This document shows, piece after piece, positions 60,870 through 64,000 of a DNA stretch of 64,000 nt. A program made the position numbers and the translations under genes. The DNA is from Microbacterium azadirachtae. GTDB taxonomy: Bacteria > Actinomycetota > Actinomycetes > Actinomycetales > Microbacteriaceae. A model generated the notes under the pieces. The model ran no database searches, was not told the DNA's origin, and was given only the letters and a program-made list of their open reading frames with translations. Within the stretch, counting starts at the first letter, position 1. Each line of letters begins with the position of its first letter. Where the stretch lies: contig NZ_JYIT01000079.1 of the NCBI RefSeq assembly GCF_000956545.1, positions 1 to 64,000 on the forward strand. Reading direction: 5' to 3'.

Positions 60870-62180
60870 ATGACCTCCACCCCCATCTCCCGCCGCCGGC
60901 TGCTCTCCCTCGCCGGGCTCGGCGCCGCCGGCATCGCGCTCGCCGGCTGCATGCCCAGCGGAGGCGGCGCCGCCCCCAGCGCGACCCCGTCGGGTCTCGC
61001 TGCCGGATCCTTCACGCCCGCCGGCTTCTCCTTCGCGAGCTGGTCGCTCACCGAGGAGGCCGCTGCGCCGGCCATCAAGGCCCTGCTGGACGGCTACAAG
61101 AGCACGCAGAAGGTCGACATCGCCGAGGTCTCGTTCCCGTACAACGAGTACTTCAAGCAGCTCATGCTGCAGGTGCGCGGCGGCCAGTTCACCGGCGCCG
61201 CACACGTCGACGTGGCCTGGCTGGCGTCGCTGGCGGCCCTCGGCAAGCTGCAGGACGTGTCCGGGCTCACGAAGGATCGCGGCTACACGGCCGCGGCGCT
61301 CAAGGCGGCGCAGTTCGACGGCGTGCAGTACGGCTTCCCGTGGACGATCGGCGCGATCGGCCTCGTCACCAACTCGGAGCTGCTGGCGAAGGCCGGCGTC
61401 GACGAGTTCCCCGTGACGGTCGACGACTACGAGAAGGCGCTCAAGAAGCTCAAGGCGCTCGGCAACGGGCTGATCCCCTATGCCGCCTCGACCAAGGCCG
61501 CGCAGCTGAAGGACATCCTCATCTGGATGCAGACCTTCGGCAGCCCGCTGGTGAAGGACGGCAAGGTCGCGATCGGCGACGACGAGAGCGTCGAGGCCGT
61601 CACCTGGTACAAGTCCCTGTACGACCAGGGCCTGATCGCCGCCGACGTCGACCGCTTCGACGCGCGTTCCCTGTTCTCGCAGGGCCGCACGGCGATCTAC
61701 GACGATGCGCCGGTCGGCCGCGGCGCGGTCACCAAGGACTCCCCGGACAAGGATCTCGCGAGCAAGCTGGTCCCGCAGTCGCGCCCGGTGCTGAAGAAGG
61801 GCGACACGCCGCGGGCTCTGGTCTGGGGCGGAGCGATCGTGGTCGTCGGAGACGACAAGGGCACCCGCACCGCCGCCGACTTCGGCCAGTGGTCCACGAG
61901 CGACCTCGACGCCGTGCTCGGCGACTACAAGCTGCGCGGTCTGCCGCCGGTCACCAACGAGGCGCAGTCCTCCTCCGAGGTCGCCGCCGACGCCTTCGGC
62001 AAGCGGTTCGCCGAGCGGATCACCAAGACCGCCACGACCAACCCGTTCTGGGTGTATCCGCAGTACGCGCAGATCGAGACCGTCGTCGCCGAGCGCGTGC
62101 AGGCGGTGCTCGTGGGCCAGCAGAGCCCCCAGGACGCCATGTCGCAGGCCGGCGAGGCCGCTCAGAAGCTGATCGGCTGA
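60870..62180 (+). CDS. ABC sugar-binding lipoprotein, second importer of the locus
   Basis: 436 residues. ISRRRLLSLAGLGAAGIALAGC combines a twin-arginine motif and a lipobox, so it is probably Tat-exported. FSFASWSLTEEAAAPAIKALLDGYKSTQKVDIAEVSFPYNEYFKQLMLQVRGGQ is the N-lobe of a CUT1 binding protein. Its stop is eight bases before the secreted BNR_4 gene, which points to that protein supplying its ligand. Confidence 0.92.
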   Translation: MTSTPISRRRLLSLAGLGAAGIALAGCMPSGGGAAPSATPSGLAAGSFTPAGFSFASWSLTEEAAAPAIKALLDGYKSTQKVDIAEVSFPYNEYFKQLMLQVRGGQFTGAAHVDVAWLASLAALGKLQDVSGLTKDRGYTAAALKAAQFDGVQYGFPWTIGAIGLVTNSELLAKAGVDEFPVTVDDYEKALKKLKALGNGLIPYAASTKAAQLKDILIWMQTFGSPLVKDGKVAIGDDESVEAVTWYKSLYDQGLIAADVDRFDARSLFSQGRTAIYDDAPVGRGAVTKDSPDKDLASKLVPQSRPVLKKGDTPRALVWGGAIVVVGDDKGTRTAADFGQWSTSDLDAVLGDYKLRGLPPVTNEAQSSSEVAADAFGKRFAERITKTATTNPFWVYPQYAQIETVVAERVQAVLVGQQSPQDAMSQAGEAAQKLIG

Positions 62181-62188
62181 GGCCCCCG

Positions 62189-63997
62189 ATGACTCCTCGC
62201 ACCTGGGCGGGCGTCGCGGCCGCAGCCGCTGTGACGCTCTCCGTGCTCGCCGCTCCCGCCGCGGGCGCGGATCCGGCCTCCCCGTCCCTGGAGACCGTGC
62301 CGGTCACCGTCGACGCCTCGAACCAGTCCGGCTGGTGGAACCCGCTTGCCGTGGTCGGCGGCACCACGTACTTCGCGTACAACGTGACCGCCAACACCGG
62401 CCGGCACCAGGTGCACCTGGCGGCGCGCGCCGCCGACGGCGCCTGGACGACCGGATGCCTGCGCACGTCCGCGGGGGCCTGCGCGGACTTCCTCGACGAC
62501 AACGGGCACAACCAGCCCTCGATCGTCGTGGACGGATCCGGTCAGATCCATGCGTTCGTCTCGATGCACCACGAGCCGTGGCACTACTTCCGCTCGACGG
62601 TCGCGGGCGACGTGACCTCGCTCGTCGACGTCAGCGCCGAGATGCCCGACCAGGGCGCCGCGATCTCCTATCCGGTGACCGCGCCCGGCGCGAACGGCGA
62701 CGCCTGGCTCATGGTGCGCGTGGGAGCGGACCCCCAGGGCCGACGAGACGGCGTCCTGTACCACTACACGCCCGCGACCGGCACGTGGACGCGCGAGGCG
62801 GTGATCGCCTCCGCCGTGGGCTATTCGTTCTACGCCGACGACCTCACCGTCGACGACAGCGGACGCGTGCACATCCTCTGGGAGTGGGGGCCGTGGCCCG
62901 CCGGACCCTATCGCCACCTCGGCTCGTACGTCGTCTACGACCCGGCCACCAAGGTCTTCCGCGACGTCGCAGGCACGGCGCTCACGGCGCCCGTCCGGCC
63001 GACGGATCCGGGCGCGACGGTCTGGCGCACCTTCGCCCCCGGGGAGACCGTGAACACCGTCTCCCCGGACGCGCCCGCGGTGCAGACGGCGAAGATGGCG
63101 ATCGCCGGCGGACAACTCGTGGGCGTCTCGTATCGCTACGCGGAGCAGGGCTCCACGGCGTTCGACGTGCACTGGGCGACGTGGAGCGGCACCGGCTGGA
63201 CGGACCAGACGCTGATCGACACCCACGCCCTCGGCGGCGGGATCGACACCATCGCCGCCGTCGACGCCACCCGCTCCGGATCCGAGACCCGCGTCTACGC
63301 CGTGCTGTCGATGCCGGACTGCGGCACGGCGCGCAGCCAGGTCGTGATGCTTTCCTCGACGGGCTCGGCGTGGTCGGCGACGGCGATCGGCGCCCCGGTG
63401 TCCGGGCAGCAGCGCCTGCGCGCCGCCACGGCGGCCGACGGCGGCGACGTGCTGTACCTCTCCGCACCGGAGAAAGGCACGCTGACCTACGGCCGGGTGC
63501 CGCGCACCGGCACGACATCGACCGCGACCGTGGCCGACGTCGTGGCCGGGATCCGCGGCGACTCCGGCGGTCAGAACCTCGCCCGCACGGGAACGGCGAC
63601 CGCCACGTCGCAGCTGCGCGCCGACACCGGTCCGGAGCGCGCGATCGACGGCGTCTGCACCGACGCGAGCCGGTGGATCTCCTCGACGACCGACGCGCAC
63701 CCCGTCTACACGGTGGCCTGGGCCCAGGCGCAGCCGCTCGAGCTCGTCCGGGTGCGCAGCGGCTACTCGGTCGGCGACCCCGCCCTCTCCGTGCTCAGGG
63801 ACTTCCGCGTCGAGGTGCGCACCGCCGCGGGCTGGACCCCGATCGGATCGTTCACGGGGAACACCGCCACCACCGTCACCGCGAACGCCGGCGGGGCGAC
63901 CGCCGACGCGGTGCGCCTGGTGATCCAGACGCCGTCCGCGTCGACCACCAACGTGGCGCGCGTCTACGAGGTCGAGGCGATCGCCGCCACGCCCTGA
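62189..63997 (+). CDS. secreted BNR_4 beta-propeller with C-terminal discoidin-like domain
   Basis: 602 residues, complete just inside the window end. The Sec signal peptide is about residues 1-27 (VTLSVLAAPAAGADP). The DNGHNQPSIVVDGSGQIHAFVSMHHEPWHYFRS segment (H107, H121, H127, H128, H132) is the BNR_4 signature, and propeller blades continue to about 455. Residues about 465-600 (NLARTGTATATSQLRADTGPERAIDG...FRVEVRTAAGWTPIGSF) form an F5/8 type C carbohydrate-binding domain. BNR_4 propellers include polysaccharide lyases acting on ulvan or rhamnosyl-glucuronate linkages, so a secreted lyase is plausible but unproven. Confidence 0.83.
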   Translation: MTPRTWAGVAAAAAVTLSVLAAPAAGADPASPSLETVPVTVDASNQSGWWNPLAVVGGTTYFAYNVTANTGRHQVHLAARAADGAWTTGCLRTSAGACADFLDDNGHNQPSIVVDGSGQIHAFVSMHHEPWHYFRSTVAGDVTSLVDVSAEMPDQGAAISYPVTAPGANGDAWLMVRVGADPQGRRDGVLYHYTPATGTWTREAVIASAVGYSFYADDLTVDDSGRVHILWEWGPWPAGPYRHLGSYVVYDPATKVFRDVAGTALTAPVRPTDPGATVWRTFAPGETVNTVSPDAPAVQTAKMAIAGGQLVGVSYRYAEQGSTAFDVHWATWSGTGWTDQTLIDTHALGGGIDTIAAVDATRSGSETRVYAVLSMPDCGTARSQVVMLSSTGSAWSATAIGAPVSGQQRLRAATAADGGDVLYLSAPEKGTLTYGRVPRTGTTSTATVADVVAGIRGDSGGQNLARTGTATATSQLRADTGPERAIDGVCTDASRWISSTTDAHPVYTVAWAQAQPLELVRVRSGYSVGDPALSVLRDFRVEVRTAAGWTPIGSFTGNTATTVTANAGGATADAVRLVIQTPSASTTNVARVYEVEAIAATP

Positions 63998-64000
63998 TCC

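Overview
The window is high-GC DNA with short intergenic gaps, many start/stop overlaps of the ATGA type and many apparently leaderless genes. This fits a high-GC actinobacterium; the gene families and operon style suggest Micrococcales, probably Microbacteriaceae (Microbacterium-like). That assignment is an inference from style and family content; there is no rRNA or marker gene here. I see no tRNA, CRISPR array, phage gene or insertion sequence.

Layout. 1-11 kb is housekeeping: two small membrane-anchored proteins (the first cut by the window edge), a multi-pass membrane protein, a thioesterase, a GNAT acetyltransferase, an electron-transfer flavoprotein pair (etfB-etfA) followed directly by a cytochrome-b-type membrane protein with an unusual repeated N-terminal motif, two MarR-type regulators, the OhrR/Ohr peroxide-defence pair, and an enoyl-CoA hydratase coupled to an Imm5-like protein. 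11.5-15.1 kb is a valine (isobutyryl-CoA) degradation operon: mmsA, acyl-CoA dehydrogenase, mmsB. 15.4-17.0 kb is a proline-rich membrane-anchored protein, followed by a 27-bp perfect inverted repeat.

17.2-43.2 kb is a plant pentose region. It has araD-araB-araA-aldose epimerase under a LacI regulator, an alditol oxidase, a second LacI gene with an ABC importer and a cytoplasmic GH51 arabinofuranosidase, a ROK regulator, a GH43/GH3/ABC-importer operon under a third LacI regulator, and xylA-xylB. It would import arabino- and xylo-oligosaccharides, cleave them inside the cell and feed L-arabinose and D-xylose into the pentose-phosphate pathway.

43.3-45.5 kb holds a monooxygenase-like membrane protein and a divergent EamA exporter/CGNR regulator pair.

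45.6-64.0 kb is the most interesting part. It is a compact, apparently GntR-controlled polysaccharide utilisation locus with no obvious named counterpart. It contains two ABC importers without ATPase genes, a large secreted beta-helix protein of GH141 type with Ig-like domains, a secreted BNR_4 propeller protein with a discoidin-like domain, an SGNH esterase, a 646-residue cytoplasmic protein I cannot assign, and an oxidative deoxy-sugar set (aldo/keto reductase, lactonase-type amidohydrolase, RraA-like aldolase). A shared motif CGATNNTCGAT[A/T] lies before three of its four transcription units. The best hypothesis is use of an L-fucose- or other 6-deoxysugar-containing plant glycan, but no sugar-acid dehydratase is present in the window.
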